Origin: an uncultured Clostridium sp.
Lineage (GTDB): Bacteria; Bacillota; Clostridia; TANB77; CAG-508
Reading direction: 5' to 3'
NCBI GenBank assembly: GCA_948434985.1
Contig: CAOJFV010000008.1
Location: 1-43,514 of the forward strand
DNA: 43,514 bases
Shown in pieces: positions 9,658 to 18,396 of the stretch (its first letter is position 1; every line of letters starts with the position of its first letter). The notes beneath the pieces were generated by a model that saw nothing but the letters and a program-made list of their open reading frames with translations, was not told the DNA's origin and ran no database searches. The translations under genes and the position numbers were made by a program.

Positions 9658-10485
9658 TTATTGTTTGCATATTGGTATCCAGATTTCTGTATCCTTTTCA
9701 TCATATAGTTCAAAATCTATATTCATGCTTTGTTTATATTCAGATGTAACAAAATATTCTTTGTATATTCTTGACCATAGTTTATTTATATCTTCTGCTT
9801 TGTTTCCTTCACATTTAAATACAACCCATTTGCTTTTTTCAACATCAATAATTTCTGTTTCAGGCATTTGTTCATCATTTTCTTCCATTTCTATTCCAAT
9901 CCCATACCTGTATTCTTTTGCACCATTTTCTCCAATACAAACTCCCAATGTACATCTTGTAAAATCTTTTGAAATTTCTTTTAATTTCCCATTTTCTTTA
10001 ACTTCATTCCAAAATTTAGGTATTTCACTTTTAGTTTCAATACTTACATCTCTCATCATTGCACATATTTTAAATGATTCCTTATTTTCTATTCTATAAT
10101 CCATTACATTACCTCCTTCTAATTTTAGGCTTAAATAAACCTTGCTAAATACTTTCAATTTTGTTCCATCCACTTTAGCCATTTTGGGAGTAACATTATG
10201 AAATTTAGTAAATGCTCTTGTAAAACTTTCATTACTATTAAACTGGTATTTTATTGCAACATCTAATATATTAGATTTATAAATACTTAACTCGTCTGCA
10301 GCACAAGTTAATCTTCTATTTCTAATATATTCTGCAGGAGATATTCCAATAATAGCACTAAAGATTCTATGAAAATAAAAAGATGACATTCCTAATTCTT
10401 TTGCTATTTTTTCATAATTAATTTCTTCTTCAAGATTATCTTCAATATAGTCTAGTGCTTTTTGAAGTTCTACAATGTAATTCAT
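9658..10485 (-). CDS. AraC-family regulator with GyrI-like effector domain, intact copy
   Basis: 275 aa. Residues 1-105 form a double helix-turn-helix AraC domain (SSFYFHRIFSAIIGISPAEY, then NESFTRAFTKFHNVTPKMAK). Residues about 128-275 form a GyrI-like ligand-binding domain, as in Rob/BmrR-type multidrug sensors. An AAAGGAGG site precedes the ATG. A second copy, about 90% identical by eye, lies at 20217-21044. The duplicated stretch runs from the downstream hairpin to about 100 bases upstream of the gene, roughly 1 kb, and bounds the accessory island. Confidence 0.85.
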   Translation of the reverse strand: MNYIVELQKALDYIEDNLEEEINYEKIAKELGMSSFYFHRIFSAIIGISPAEYIRNRRLTCAADELSIYKSNILDVAIKYQFNSNESFTRAFTKFHNVTPKMAKVDGTKLKVFSKVYLSLKLEGGNVMDYRIENKESFKICAMMRDVSIETKSEIPKFWNEVKENGKLKEISKDFTRCTLGVCIGENGAKEYRYGIGIEMEENDEQMPETEIIDVEKSKWVVFKCEGNKAEDINKLWSRIYKEYFVTSEYKQSMNIDFELYDEKDTEIWIPICKQ

Positions 10486-10562
10486 AATCTTCCTCCTTTA
10501 TGAGATAATTATAAATCTTATATGATTTAGTTTCTTGATTTTTCTTGCACAGATATCTATTT

Positions 10563-11135
10563 TTAGTCTTCAATTTTAAAAATTATATTGTGTAAATACT
10601 TAATTAAATACGCTACTTCTCTATCATATATCTTACGAGATACATCTAACTCTAAAATACTATTTCTAAGTGTTGGCAATAAATCTAATATTTTATTGAA
10701 TTTGCAATTACTATTTATACAATTTTTCCATCTATTAATACCAATGAAATCTATTTTATCAGCATCTCTAATTATTTTTCCCTCTAATGTATCAGGTATT
10801 TCATTCCAACTATGTTTATAAATAGCTTTATAGCATTTTTCAATAAAACCTTCATTATAATTTAATCTTTCCATTTCTTTTTTTAACATATTTGCACTAA
10901 TTATTGCATGTCCTTTTTCTGATTCTATTCTTCCAACATCATGCCAGTATGCAGATATTATACAAACTTCTTTATTTGCATTTGGCTCATATTCTAAGAT
11001 TTCTTTAGTATATTTTACAATTGATTCCATATGAGATGTTGAATGTTTTGGATCTGGCACTTGTTTCATAAGCTCTTTTGCTTTATTTATTAGATCAACA
11101 TATTGTTTTTCTATATCTTCTATATTCTTTTCCAT
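10563..11135 (-). CDS. HD-domain phosphohydrolase
   Basis: 190 aa. The metal ligands of an HD domain are visible: H35 in HSTSHMES, H65-D66 in YWHDVGR, and D124 in IIRDADKIDF. Such proteins hydrolyse nucleotides, cyclic nucleotides or related phosphoesters; the substrate cannot be told. It sits just upstream of the intact araC copy and downstream of an MBL hydrolase and a NUDIX gene, all on the minus strand, which looks like a small housecleaning-enzyme cluster. Confidence 0.75.
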   Translation of the reverse strand: MEKNIEDIEKQYVDLINKAKELMKQVPDPKHSTSHMESIVKYTKEILEYEPNANKEVCIISAYWHDVGRIESEKGHAIISANMLKKEMERLNYNEGFIEKCYKAIYKHSWNEIPDTLEGKIIRDADKIDFIGINRWKNCINSNCKFNKILDLLPTLRNSILELDVSRKIYDREVAYLIKYLHNIIFKIED

Positions 11136-11170
11136 TTTCTACCTCCATTTTAATATCTTCTTAATGTTCT

Positions 11171-11977
11171 TTATATTTCAATTTCATCTAAATCATCTGG
11201 CACATATACATTCCCTAAAAAATACTCTTGTGCTTCTTTAGTAAATAGCCTTTTTCTCATTTCTATATTATTATCGATACAATGCCATAATAGTAAATTC
11301 TTTATATTTAAAGTATTCATTATAGTAGCAACATCTTTCACTGTAGAATGATTTTTTTCATATGGTTTTACTTTATCTTTTTGGCTCTCTAAACACATCG
11401 CTTCATGTAATACCCAATCTAAATTTTCAATTCTTGAATATACATTTTTGCTACATGGAACATCTCCCAAAAAGGCTAATGTTTTTCCAGAATTTAAGGT
11501 TGTTTTAAATCCATATTGTGTACATTCAATAGATTCAGTATCAATTGCTTCTATTTCATAACCTATAATGTTAAATTTTTTACCATCCTCACAAAAATAA
11601 TATTTTACAATTTGTTTATATAAATCTTCATGAACTTTATGAAAAGTCTCTTTAATAAACATATCAACTATTTGTTTTATCTTTTCTTCACAATATATAT
11701 TTAAACTACCTTCATAATTACCTTTACCATATTGTTGCATGATATATCTTAGAAGTGGAATAATTCCCCACAAGTGGTCTATATGTTTATGTGATATAAA
11801 AATATCGTGTATTTTATTTATATCAATATTTTTAGTATTTAGCTGATTCAATATTTGATTACCACTTCCTGTATCAATTAATAAATAATCTCCTTTGTTA
11901 TTTTCAAGTAATGCACTTAAACTATAACAATTTATTGTTATACCACTACCAGTTCCTAAAGCTATAATCTTTTCCAT
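11171..11977 (-). CDS. MBL-fold metallo-hydrolase (RNase Z-like)
   Basis: 268 aa. The zinc-binding HxHxDH motif is seen as SHKHIDHLWG (H63, H65, D67, H68), with later ligands in FLGDVPCS and LLLWHCI. The layout resembles the RNase Z/ElaC-like branch, but it lacks features that would assign tRNA 3' processing, so I keep the call general. AGAGGT precedes the ATG and the gap to the NUDIX gene upstream is 17 bases, so the two are probably cotranscribed. Confidence 0.75.
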   Translation of the reverse strand: MEKIIALGTGSGITINCYSLSALLENNKGDYLLIDTGSGNQILNQLNTKNIDINKIHDIFISHKHIDHLWGIIPLLRYIMQQYGKGNYEGSLNIYCEEKIKQIVDMFIKETFHKVHEDLYKQIVKYYFCEDGKKFNIIGYEIEAIDTESIECTQYGFKTTLNSGKTLAFLGDVPCSKNVYSRIENLDWVLHEAMCLESQKDKVKPYEKNHSTVKDVATIMNTLNIKNLLLWHCIDNNIEMRKRLFTKEAQEYFLGNVYVPDDLDEIEI

Positions 11978-11994
11978 ACTTTTACCTCTTTTTC

Positions 11995-12429
11995 CTAGTC
12001 TTTTAAGACATTCACAATATCAATAGGTGCAATTAAATTTTTCTTTTGATTGATTACTGCTGTTCTAACATAATCTCCTCTTAACTGATTATCCATTTCA
12101 TTTACTATTACATCATAATCAAACCATTTAACATCTAAAATTTCCTCTTTATCAAATTTAATAGTTTCTTTAATTAATTTAGCATTAAAGACTATCATTA
12201 CAAACAAATCATCTTCTAAAATTCTATTAGCAATACAGCAAATCCCATCTAACTCAACATCACACCCAGTTTCTTCTTTGATTTCCCTAATTGCTCCTTG
12301 TTCTAAACTTTCGTTAAAATCTAAATGTCCTGCTGGAAAGTGCCATTTTTTATAGCACTTTTTCTTTGCTTCTTGTACTAGTAAATACTTTCCATCTTTT
12401 TCTATAATTCCACCTACTATTACTTTCAT
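11995..12429 (-). CDS. NUDIX hydrolase
   Basis: 144 aa from ATG 12429, chosen because GAGGAGG lies 6 bases upstream; the longer frame from TTG 12444 runs through the ribosome site itself. The Nudix box is clear: GHLDFNESLEQGAIREIKEE followed by TG. NUDIX enzymes hydrolyse nucleoside diphosphates linked to another moiety; the substrate is unknown. First gene of the NUDIX-MBL-HD run. Confidence 0.85.
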   Translation of the reverse strand: MKVIVGGIIEKDGKYLLVQEAKKKCYKKWHFPAGHLDFNESLEQGAIREIKEETGCDVELDGICCIANRILEDDLFVMIVFNAKLIKETIKFDKEEILDVKWFDYDVIVNEMDNQLRGDYVRTAVINQKKNLIAPIDIVNVLKD

Positions 12430-12522
12430 TTTCTTCCTCCTCAATATTATATCTTCTATTTTATATCACAATTTACGTAAATTTCATAGTCTTTTATGTG
12501 CATTTATCATATTTCAAACTAC

Positions 12523-13389
12523 TTACCCGCTTCCATAGTCAATTCTAAATTGCAAATCACTGTCTGAATAATACTCTGTTATTGCATTATACAAGCAACT
12601 TATCACAAAATTAGTGCTATTACAAATTTGAGTATCTGGCTTTAAATTATTTAATTTGTCAAAGGCATAAAAAATAATAGATGCATTTAATATTTGCATC
12701 CTACTTCTTACATTTTCTCTTGGCAAAACTGCTTGTCCTATTTTTAATTCTTTTGAATAAAACATTATATCTAACGCATTTTCTACAATGTTTCTTTGTC
12801 TTTCATTAAATAAGTATAATTCACAGTTTTGTTTTATACATTCTAAATTTTCTTTATCTATTTTTGACTGACTAACATCTATATTACTATTTTCATATTT
12901 TATATTCTTTTTCTTATTTGCTCGTAGAATTTCTGTATCATTAATCGTATTTTCTTCCATATGAGAATCCTCTTTTCTTTGATTATCTGTTTGTACATTA
13001 TCCGATTCTATATTATTTTCTGTGATAATACACTCTTTCTGCAATTTTGCATGTTCTATTTTACCTATATAAATTAAGTTAGGCTTTCCAAATCCTTGTT
13101 TTTCTTCTTTTATGAGATTTGTTTCTCTTAATTCTTTAAAAGTTCTTGTTACTGGCTTATCGCTTAAATTCAGTTTATTTTGTATCTCTTTTCTAGTATA
13201 TATCAAATAGATTTCTCCTTTATCATTAATCCATTTGTTAATTCTTGATAAGTTCATTCTGTTTAATAAAAAAGCATATATTACTTTAGCTTCTATGCTT
13301 AACTTTTTATATTTTTCACTTTCAAACAATTCTTGTGGCATTTGATAATATGAATTTTCCAATGTTTCATTTATTTTATAAAGTTTCAT
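12523..13389 (-). CDS. RepA-type replication initiator
   Basis: About 288 aa from ATG 13389; a frame five codons longer starts at GTG 13404. The N-terminal domain (YQMPQELFESEKYKKLSIEA, then KVIYAFLLNRM) matches replication initiator A N-terminal domains of low-GC plasmids and integrative elements, a winged-helix region that binds iteron DNA. The middle is low-complexity, and the C-terminal part may be a helicase-loading domain. Its start overlaps the end of the replication-relaxation-like gene by 14 bases, so the two form one unit. With no relaxase or integrase in view, this is probably a remnant or part of an integrated element. Confidence 0.7.
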   Translation of the reverse strand: MKLYKINETLENSYYQMPQELFESEKYKKLSIEAKVIYAFLLNRMNLSRINKWINDKGEIYLIYTRKEIQNKLNLSDKPVTRTFKELRETNLIKEEKQGFGKPNLIYIGKIEHAKLQKECIITENNIESDNVQTDNQRKEDSHMEENTINDTEILRANKKKNIKYENSNIDVSQSKIDKENLECIKQNCELYLFNERQRNIVENALDIMFYSKELKIGQAVLPRENVRSRMQILNASIIFYAFDKLNNLKPDTQICNSTNFVISCLYNAITEYYSDSDLQFRIDYGSG

Positions 13390-14329
13390 CTTCTTCACTC
13401 TCACTTTCTTTATATTTTAATAACAATTCATCTATTTTCTCTTTTGTTAACCCATTATACTTGCACTTAGGTAAATATTGTTTTATAACACTTTCATATT
13501 CTTTTAACCCAAATATGTATATATTTTTGTTGCCATCATTTTCATTATAGTAATAATATAATTTTGCTAGTGTTTCCATATTTATTAATGGCATGATTAC
13601 AACATAATTGTCATCATCTAGTTTTAAGTCTGCAAGCTTAAAGTCTGATAATTCTACTTTATACATTTCGTCTATTCTTAAATATATACTTTTTCTCATT
13701 TCGTAATTATTTCTTAGTAAAAATTTTCCATAATCATTATATGGAACTAAAACTGTATATCTATTTCCAAAATAAAATCCTTTTTCATGCAATATTATCT
13801 TTTCTATATCTTTTGTAAATATCATTGCATTTGTGTATCCATTTTCTTTTCTTATATCATAGTAAATTGATTTAATATATTTATCATTTTTCCCATCATA
13901 AATAGCATATACTAAAAACTCTTCTTGATTATTATTCTCTAGCTTTCCTATATATCTTCTTGAATGTGTTGTTGGTTCATCTTCTTTTTTCATATTCCAA
14001 CTAGGTATAAAATTCAAATTATCTTGTATTAGTGAACTTGCTATATCACTTATAACATTTAATCTTTCTATATTATTTTCATTTCTGCAATGATTTCTTA
14101 TTTCAAATCCATTTTCTAGTAAATACTCTCTTCCTTTTATTCCAAGTGTTATATATCTATGTTTTAACCATCTAATATAATTGTACTTTGCTAAAGCTAC
14201 TATTCTTTTTTCTTGATATATTACTGTTTCATAAATGTATCTTGTATTATCTAATGATATAATTTTATACTTTCCTAAAAATATCAATAATTCTATATCT
14301 CTATTCTGCAATCTTATTCCTTCACCCAT
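13376..14329 (-). CDS. Replication-relaxation-like protein
   Basis: 317 aa from ATG 14329, preferred because GAGGTGA lies 8 bases upstream; the longer frame from GTG 14341 begins inside that site. An N-terminal winged-helix-like region (LQNRDIELLIFLGKYKIISL) precedes a longer domain of unknown role. It is coupled to the RepA-type gene by overlap. It is a distant relative in type of the protein at 2569-3507, but I see no close similarity. Confidence 0.55.
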   Translation of the reverse strand: MGEGIRLQNRDIELLIFLGKYKIISLDNTRYIYETVIYQEKRIVALAKYNYIRWLKHRYITLGIKGREYLLENGFEIRNHCRNENNIERLNVISDIASSLIQDNLNFIPSWNMKKEDEPTTHSRRYIGKLENNNQEEFLVYAIYDGKNDKYIKSIYYDIRKENGYTNAMIFTKDIEKIILHEKGFYFGNRYTVLVPYNDYGKFLLRNNYEMRKSIYLRIDEMYKVELSDFKLADLKLDDDNYVVIMPLINMETLAKLYYYYNENDGNKNIYIFGLKEYESVIKQYLPKCKYNGLTKEKIDELLLKYKESESEEDETL

Positions 14330-14400
14330 TTTACAACTCACCTCTTCCTCAAAATTTTTCTCTAATTTATCCCTAAAATCATTTCATCAATTGCACCTTT

Positions 14401-14433
14401 GTAGAGGCAACATATTGTATATGTTACCTCTAC
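14401..14433. repeat. Strong hairpin upstream of the replication gene pair
   Basis: Fifteen-base arms (14401-14415 and 14419-14433) with one mismatch and a 3-base loop. No T-tract follows on either strand, so it is not a standard terminator. Its place about 70 bases before the replication-relaxation-like start suggests an operator, leader or origin structure; this is inference. Confidence 0.5.
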
Positions 14434-14495
14434 TCTAGACAATTTTTGCGTTTGTTTTTCTTGTAAAGTGCTGTTATTACTTAATTTTAAGTATA

Positions 14496-14548
14496 AAAAC
14501 AACATAGCAAAATTTTAGTTCAATTTTTTCTAAAAATTTTGCTATGTT
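14496..14548 (-). terminator. Terminator after the RusA-like gene
   Basis: Sixteen-base arms AACATAGCAAAATTTT and AAAATTTTGCTATGTT (14533-14548 and 14501-14516), followed on the minus strand by GTTTTTAT. It lies 12 bases past the RusA-like stop. Confidence 0.75.
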
Positions 14549-14560
14549 TGTATATGTATT

Positions 14561-15154
14561 TTATCTTATCTTTTTGTTTATTATGTTTGTAATTTCATCA
14601 GCTGCTATTACACAAACTTCAGTATGTGGTTTATCTGAATAATATCCTTGTACCATATAACTACTGCAATAGATATTGTCATCTTTTATTATTCTTCCAT
14701 TTATTAATCCATCATGTATTGGTTTTACATTTCTATTATCTGCATCCCATATTTGCTTATTATCATATATCTTTATAATTACAATAACAGGTTTATCATA
14801 AAACAAACCTTCATATTTTCTTACATTCCATGAGATGTTACTTATCATTCTCTTTTGTGCATAATTTACACCATGTTTTATTTTTGGTAATGTCTCTGGA
14901 ATATATATCTTTAAAATATCATTTTGTAATTCTACTTCATATTCCTCGCCTATACAGTTAATTGCATCTCCGCCATCAAATTTCATAAATAAATTTCTCT
15001 GCTCTACTGTATCATACATATCCATTCTTGCTTTTTCAAATTTGCAAAAATACCTTTCTAGTTCCTCATTCTTTATTTTTTCTTTTGTTTGTAATAATTT
15101 ATTACTTATTTGTTCGATTTCTTCAATCGAATCTAAAATTCTTTGATTTATCAT
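14561..15154 (-). CDS. RusA-like endonuclease / Holliday-junction resolvase fold
   Basis: 197 aa. The C-terminal half carries the RusA signature of spaced acidic residues, WDADNRNVKPIHDGL followed by GRIIKDDN. RusA enzymes cut four-way DNA junctions, usually in phages or mobile elements. The N-terminal 60 residues are helical and not typical of minimal RusA (about 120 aa), suggesting an added domain. GAGG precedes the ATG by 8 bases. Fits the mobile replication context. Confidence 0.65.
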   Translation of the reverse strand: MINQRILDSIEEIEQISNKLLQTKEKIKNEELERYFCKFEKARMDMYDTVEQRNLFMKFDGGDAINCIGEEYEVELQNDILKIYIPETLPKIKHGVNYAQKRMISNISWNVRKYEGLFYDKPVIVIIKIYDNKQIWDADNRNVKPIHDGLINGRIIKDDNIYCSSYMVQGYYSDKPHTEVCVIAADEITNIINKKIR

Positions 15155-15240
15155 AAAATCATCCTCGCTTTCTTTAATTTAATTTTGAGTATAAAAATAG
15201 AAGGTATAGATTTTACTCTATATCCTTCCTAATTTTTATA

Positions 15241-15483
15241 TTAGTTTTCCTTAATATTATATTTTTTCATTAGCTCTTTTACTTTTTCTAGACCTTCTTC
15301 CGTTAGATAAGTAGATTTTGCTTGATGTGTGCTTCCTCCTATTAAATTTTCATCTTCCAATGCATTTAATACATCAAAATCATATCCTTTCCACGATCTG
15401 TGAAATTCTCCATATGGTTCTTTTTCTACCCAGGAATTCAAATATAATAATAACAATGTTAATTCTTTTATTTGTTCTTCCAT
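15241..15483 (-). CDS. DUF6429-family small protein
   Basis: 80 aa from ATG 15483, chosen for the GAGAGGAG site 8 bases upstream; a longer frame from 15522 has none. The stretch ELTLLLLYLNSWVEK and the RSWKGYDFDVLNALEDENLI segment match my recollection of the DUF6429 family, small winged-helix-like proteins of unknown role in Gram-positives and mobile elements. Confidence 0.65.
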   Translation of the reverse strand: MEEQIKELTLLLLYLNSWVEKEPYGEFHRSWKGYDFDVLNALEDENLIGGSTHQAKSTYLTEEGLEKVKELMKKYNIKEN

Positions 15484-15572
15484 ATCTATTTCTCCTCTCA
15501 ATTTATTTTCATTTTTTATCATTATATATACACTTTTTTACTTTGGAAATTTATGATTTTTTTAAAAAATAC

Positions 15573-15601
15573 TTGACATTCAAGAATTCCTTTAGTACAA
15601 T
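15573..15601 (+). promoter_or_regulatory. Good promoter match with no gene behind it
   Basis: TTGACA (15573-15578), 17 bases, TACAAT (15596-15601). It points into the 3' end of the convergent DUF3800 gene and I find no ORF with a ribosome site downstream. It could drive a short or antisense RNA, or be a relic. The following DNA shares GAATGTGCCGT with the opposite strand of the type I element at 36 kb. Confidence 0.4.
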
Positions 15602-15646
15602 AATATTGAACTATTGAAAGTACGAATGTGCCGTAGGTGGTGTTTT

Positions 15647-16438
15647 TTATTTTGGATATATTACTAATCCATAACCATTTGATTTATTAGCATTTAAATT
15701 AAGTTTATTAGACTTTTTTAATGTTGCCATTACACTTCCAATGAATTTTTTATCAATTAAATTTGCTACTCTGTTTGGTAAATCATTTTTCTTTAAATAA
15801 CACTTGTAGTATAAATGCACAAAATACGAAATAAAGTCACATATTTGTATAAAGTATGATTCTTTTGAATTCTTTTCCATTATATCTTCTATTAATCCCG
15901 ATATTGGTTGATTTTTAAATGTATATGAATATTTTGATTGTATTGGGTTATATGCTCTTATTGCTCTTGCTGTTTTTCTCATAGGTGCAATTCTTCCTTT
16001 ATCGGTAATTATAAGATAATTCCACTCCCCTTTACTATCATTATCTATTCTCTGAATATTATATTTTAATGCATTTTCTAGTATTTTATAGTCTTGTTTC
16101 TTTATTTTATTTTTATCAATTATTACATTTATACAATTTAAATCCATTTCTGCAATTGATAATGTAAACGCCTTTAATATTTCAAGTTTTTGTTCTTTTC
16201 TCCAATTATATTTTCTATATGGATTTTTATCTGTTAAGAAATGTTTAGTATGCATCTCTTCTTTTACATAAAATCCATATTTAGCCTTTAACTCTTTTCT
16301 TAAAAATTGCATTTGATTATAATTTTTTTGCCAATTTTCCGAAGACATATATATCGCTGTTAAAATAAATGTATCACTTGACGTTTTTATTAGTCCATCA
16401 TCACCTGTTTCATCAAAATATACTAAATATGTTTTCAA
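15647..16438 (-). CDS. DUF3800 domain protein
   Basis: 263 aa from a TTG start with GGAAGGA upstream. The N-terminus VYFDETGDDG, an internal IITDKGRIAPMRKTAR and QICDFISYFVHLYY near the C-terminus place acidic residues as in DUF3800 proteins, which have an RNase H-like fold and are common in mobile and defence loci. No activity can be claimed. Its neighbour upstream is a NucA-like nuclease gene. Confidence 0.7.
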   Translation of the reverse strand: MKTYLVYFDETGDDGLIKTSSDTFILTAIYMSSENWQKNYNQMQFLRKELKAKYGFYVKEEMHTKHFLTDKNPYRKYNWRKEQKLEILKAFTLSIAEMDLNCINVIIDKNKIKKQDYKILENALKYNIQRIDNDSKGEWNYLIITDKGRIAPMRKTARAIRAYNPIQSKYSYTFKNQPISGLIEDIMEKNSKESYFIQICDFISYFVHLYYKCYLKKNDLPNRVANLIDKKFIGSVMATLKKSNKLNLNANKSNGYGLVIYPK

Positions 16439-16582
16439 ATATTTTCCTTCCTTCTTTTTTTATTTCTAATTTATTTCAATATTGTTACTTCTAGTCTTTA
16501 TTTTTTATATCATATATTTACTCTTTTTTCAATACTTTTTGCGAAATCTTGTTCTTTTTGTTGCTCAAAGAAAAGCATATTT

Positions 16583-17401
16583 TCATATGCACTCTTTACA
16601 TCTTTTTAATCCTGCATCTAGTAAATCTTTTTGTTTGGCTGTTGTTTCTTGTATATTTTGTGGTAAAACATTATCTAATTTACTACAATTTTTATCTAAT
16701 AAATGAAATTTTTTTGTTTTAGTATTTATTATGTAATTTTCATTTACTTTAGATTTCTTTTTATTTGCAACTTTTGTAATCTTGCTTCCTTTTTCTAATA
16801 TTTTTGACCAAATTCTTGAATCTTTAATAATTTTTCCATCACTATATTGAAATTTTACTCCTTCTTGAACATTATAACAGAATCTACAAATACTGAATTT
16901 ATCATTTATTGCTTGTGCTTCTATTAAAATTCCTATTGGAATTTGGTCTTTTCCTTTGTATTTTATTGTTACTCTATACAATATTTTTACTAAATTATCT
17001 TTAATATACTCTCCTATTTCATTTTCAATCTTCTTCATACTACTTCTATTTAAGTTTCTAGTTCCTATAAAAATATTATTTGTTTGGGCAAGTCTTGCTG
17101 ATAAACTATATGCTATTATATGGCATTTTTCAAATAATCTTTTATTCTCAAAGTATGTTTTCCAACCACTTGGTGAAGGATATGTTATCTTTTTCTTTGT
17201 AACTAAGGGTATTGTATCTATACTAAGCATAGCAATTGCACCACTACTTCTTCCATGTTCATCTAATTCAAAGTATTTTGGCTTTCCTTCTATTGTTTGA
17301 TAATCTTGCTTTTCAAATAGAGGTTTATCATTATTGACTATAACAACAGATTCTTGTACTTTATTTATATTAACATTTACTAATTCATTCATTTCACTCA
17401 T
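16583..17401 (-). CDS. NucA-like DNA/RNA non-specific endonuclease with C-terminal metal-binding-like tail
   Basis: 272 aa with no signal peptide. The core (residues about 38-160) resembles competence nuclease-type betabeta-alpha-metal enzymes: FELDEHGRSSGAIAML, a PSPSGW segment, EKCHIIAYSLSA with the probable catalytic His, and NIFIGTRNLN. The usual Arg-Gly before the His is Lys-Cys here. The C-terminal 50 residues (YIINTKTKKFHLLDKNCSKL ... GLKRCKECI) look like the small Ada-like cysteine-containing domain often appended to nucleases. The next gene downstream is DUF3800; the unknown gene 17417-17905 lies 15 bases upstream. That pairing could be functional, but there is no direct evidence. 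Confidence 0.65.
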   Translation of the reverse strand: MSEMNELVNVNINKVQESVVIVNNDKPLFEKQDYQTIEGKPKYFELDEHGRSSGAIAMLSIDTIPLVTKKKITYPSPSGWKTYFENKRLFEKCHIIAYSLSARLAQTNNIFIGTRNLNRSSMKKIENEIGEYIKDNLVKILYRVTIKYKGKDQIPIGILIEAQAINDKFSICRFCYNVQEGVKFQYSDGKIIKDSRIWSKILEKGSKITKVANKKKSKVNENYIINTKTKKFHLLDKNCSKLDNVLPQNIQETTAKQKDLLDAGLKRCKECI

Positions 17402-17416
17402 ATTATCACCATTCTA

Positions 17417-17905
17417 TTATGGATTATTTCTATTTTCACGTTCTAAACTATTTAATGCTGAATTCACATCAATTTTAATGCTATCCTTTAAATATTTCGC
17501 TTCTACCATTGTATCACCTTCTCCTATTTCATATGTCATACCAACTTCATAATTATAATCCTTAATATCTTTTGGAGTTAATTCTGTTTTTTCTATCTTC
17601 CCATCATTGTAATAATTCATAGTAAAAGCATTTTTAGAATTATCATAGTTTATGTATATAAAATCACTTTCATAGGATTCGTTTTTCATACATTCATTTA
17701 CAATATTTTTTAACTTTCCTCTATATTTTTGTGCTAAAGCTGTTTCTTCTAGTATTTCATCACACAAATTTTTATATAATATGCCTTTGCTTTTTATATT
17801 TTTTATTTCTTCATTATTTATAGAATTTTTCAATTCATTTAAAAATTCAGTTACTTCTTTATTTTCATTACTTCTACTGCTTATAATATCAATATTTCTA
17901 TCCAT
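17417..17905 (-). CDS. Unknown 162-aa protein upstream of the nuclease
   Basis: I do not recognise this protein. It is acidic, with a helical N-terminal half and no membrane segment, followed by a beta-rich stretch (SDFIYINYDNSKNAFTMNYY). AAAGGAGGT precedes the ATG closely. It is separated from the NucA-like gene by 15 bases, so the two are probably cotranscribed. An immunity or accessory role for the nuclease is possible but only inferred from position. Confidence 0.5.
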   Translation of the reverse strand: MDRNIDIISSRSNENKEVTEFLNELKNSINNEEIKNIKSKGILYKNLCDEILEETALAQKYRGKLKNIVNECMKNESYESDFIYINYDNSKNAFTMNYYNDGKIEKTELTPKDIKDYNYEVGMTYEIGEGDTMVEAKYLKDSIKIDVNSALNSLERENRNNP

Positions 17906-18035
17906 ATATATGACCTCCTTTTGTCTTATGTAGTATTATTTATATCACATATTTCACTGTTTTTTCAATACAATTTACAAATTTTGTTATTTTTTTACAT
18001 TTTAAAAGAGTATATTTTCATATACTCTTCATAAC

Positions 18036-18308
18036 CTATAATTCTACCTTACAAACTACATCATAACAATATTGTTCTCTTACAACATAGCCTGTCCTTT
18101 TTTGCTTCTTTTTTGTAACATAGCTATTTTTCTTACGAATTCTCTCAAATTCAAACCTATTATATCTATTCTCTTTCTTGCAACCATTATAGATGTAATT
18201 ATCCCCGTTTCTAAATCTGCTGTAACATCTTGGACGAAACCGTAGTCTTCTTCCATCATTTATATTTACAACTTCTTTATGTTTAAAATCTAACCCTTTT
18301 TGCCCCAT
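18036..18308 (-). pseudogene. Truncated, chimeric second copy of ylmC
   Basis: The first 22 codons match ylmC and end at the same in-frame CGG (18242-18240, CTA CGG TTT). A C skip continues as GFVQDVTADLETGIITSIMV, matching ylmC, then diverges into an unrelated tail ending at TAA 18080. Reading straight through CGG instead gives a 90-codon frame to 18036 with no family similarity. The C-terminal half of the PRC barrel is missing, so it is probably not functional. Its 3' part shares a tail with the remnant at 20.1 kb. Confidence 0.6.
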
Positions 18309-18340
18309 AAAAAACACCCCATATATTATATGAGGTATTT
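18309..18340 (-). repeat. Copy of the ylmC upstream hairpin
   Basis: Nearly identical to the hairpin at 9582-9613 but with two changes in the 5' arm (minus-strand view). It follows the phosphatase gene, so it may act as its terminator. Confidence 0.6.
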
Positions 18341-18396
18341 CTTATTATAATGAAAATAATTAGGTAATTCTTATTCTTTATCAATGTTCTTTTCTA

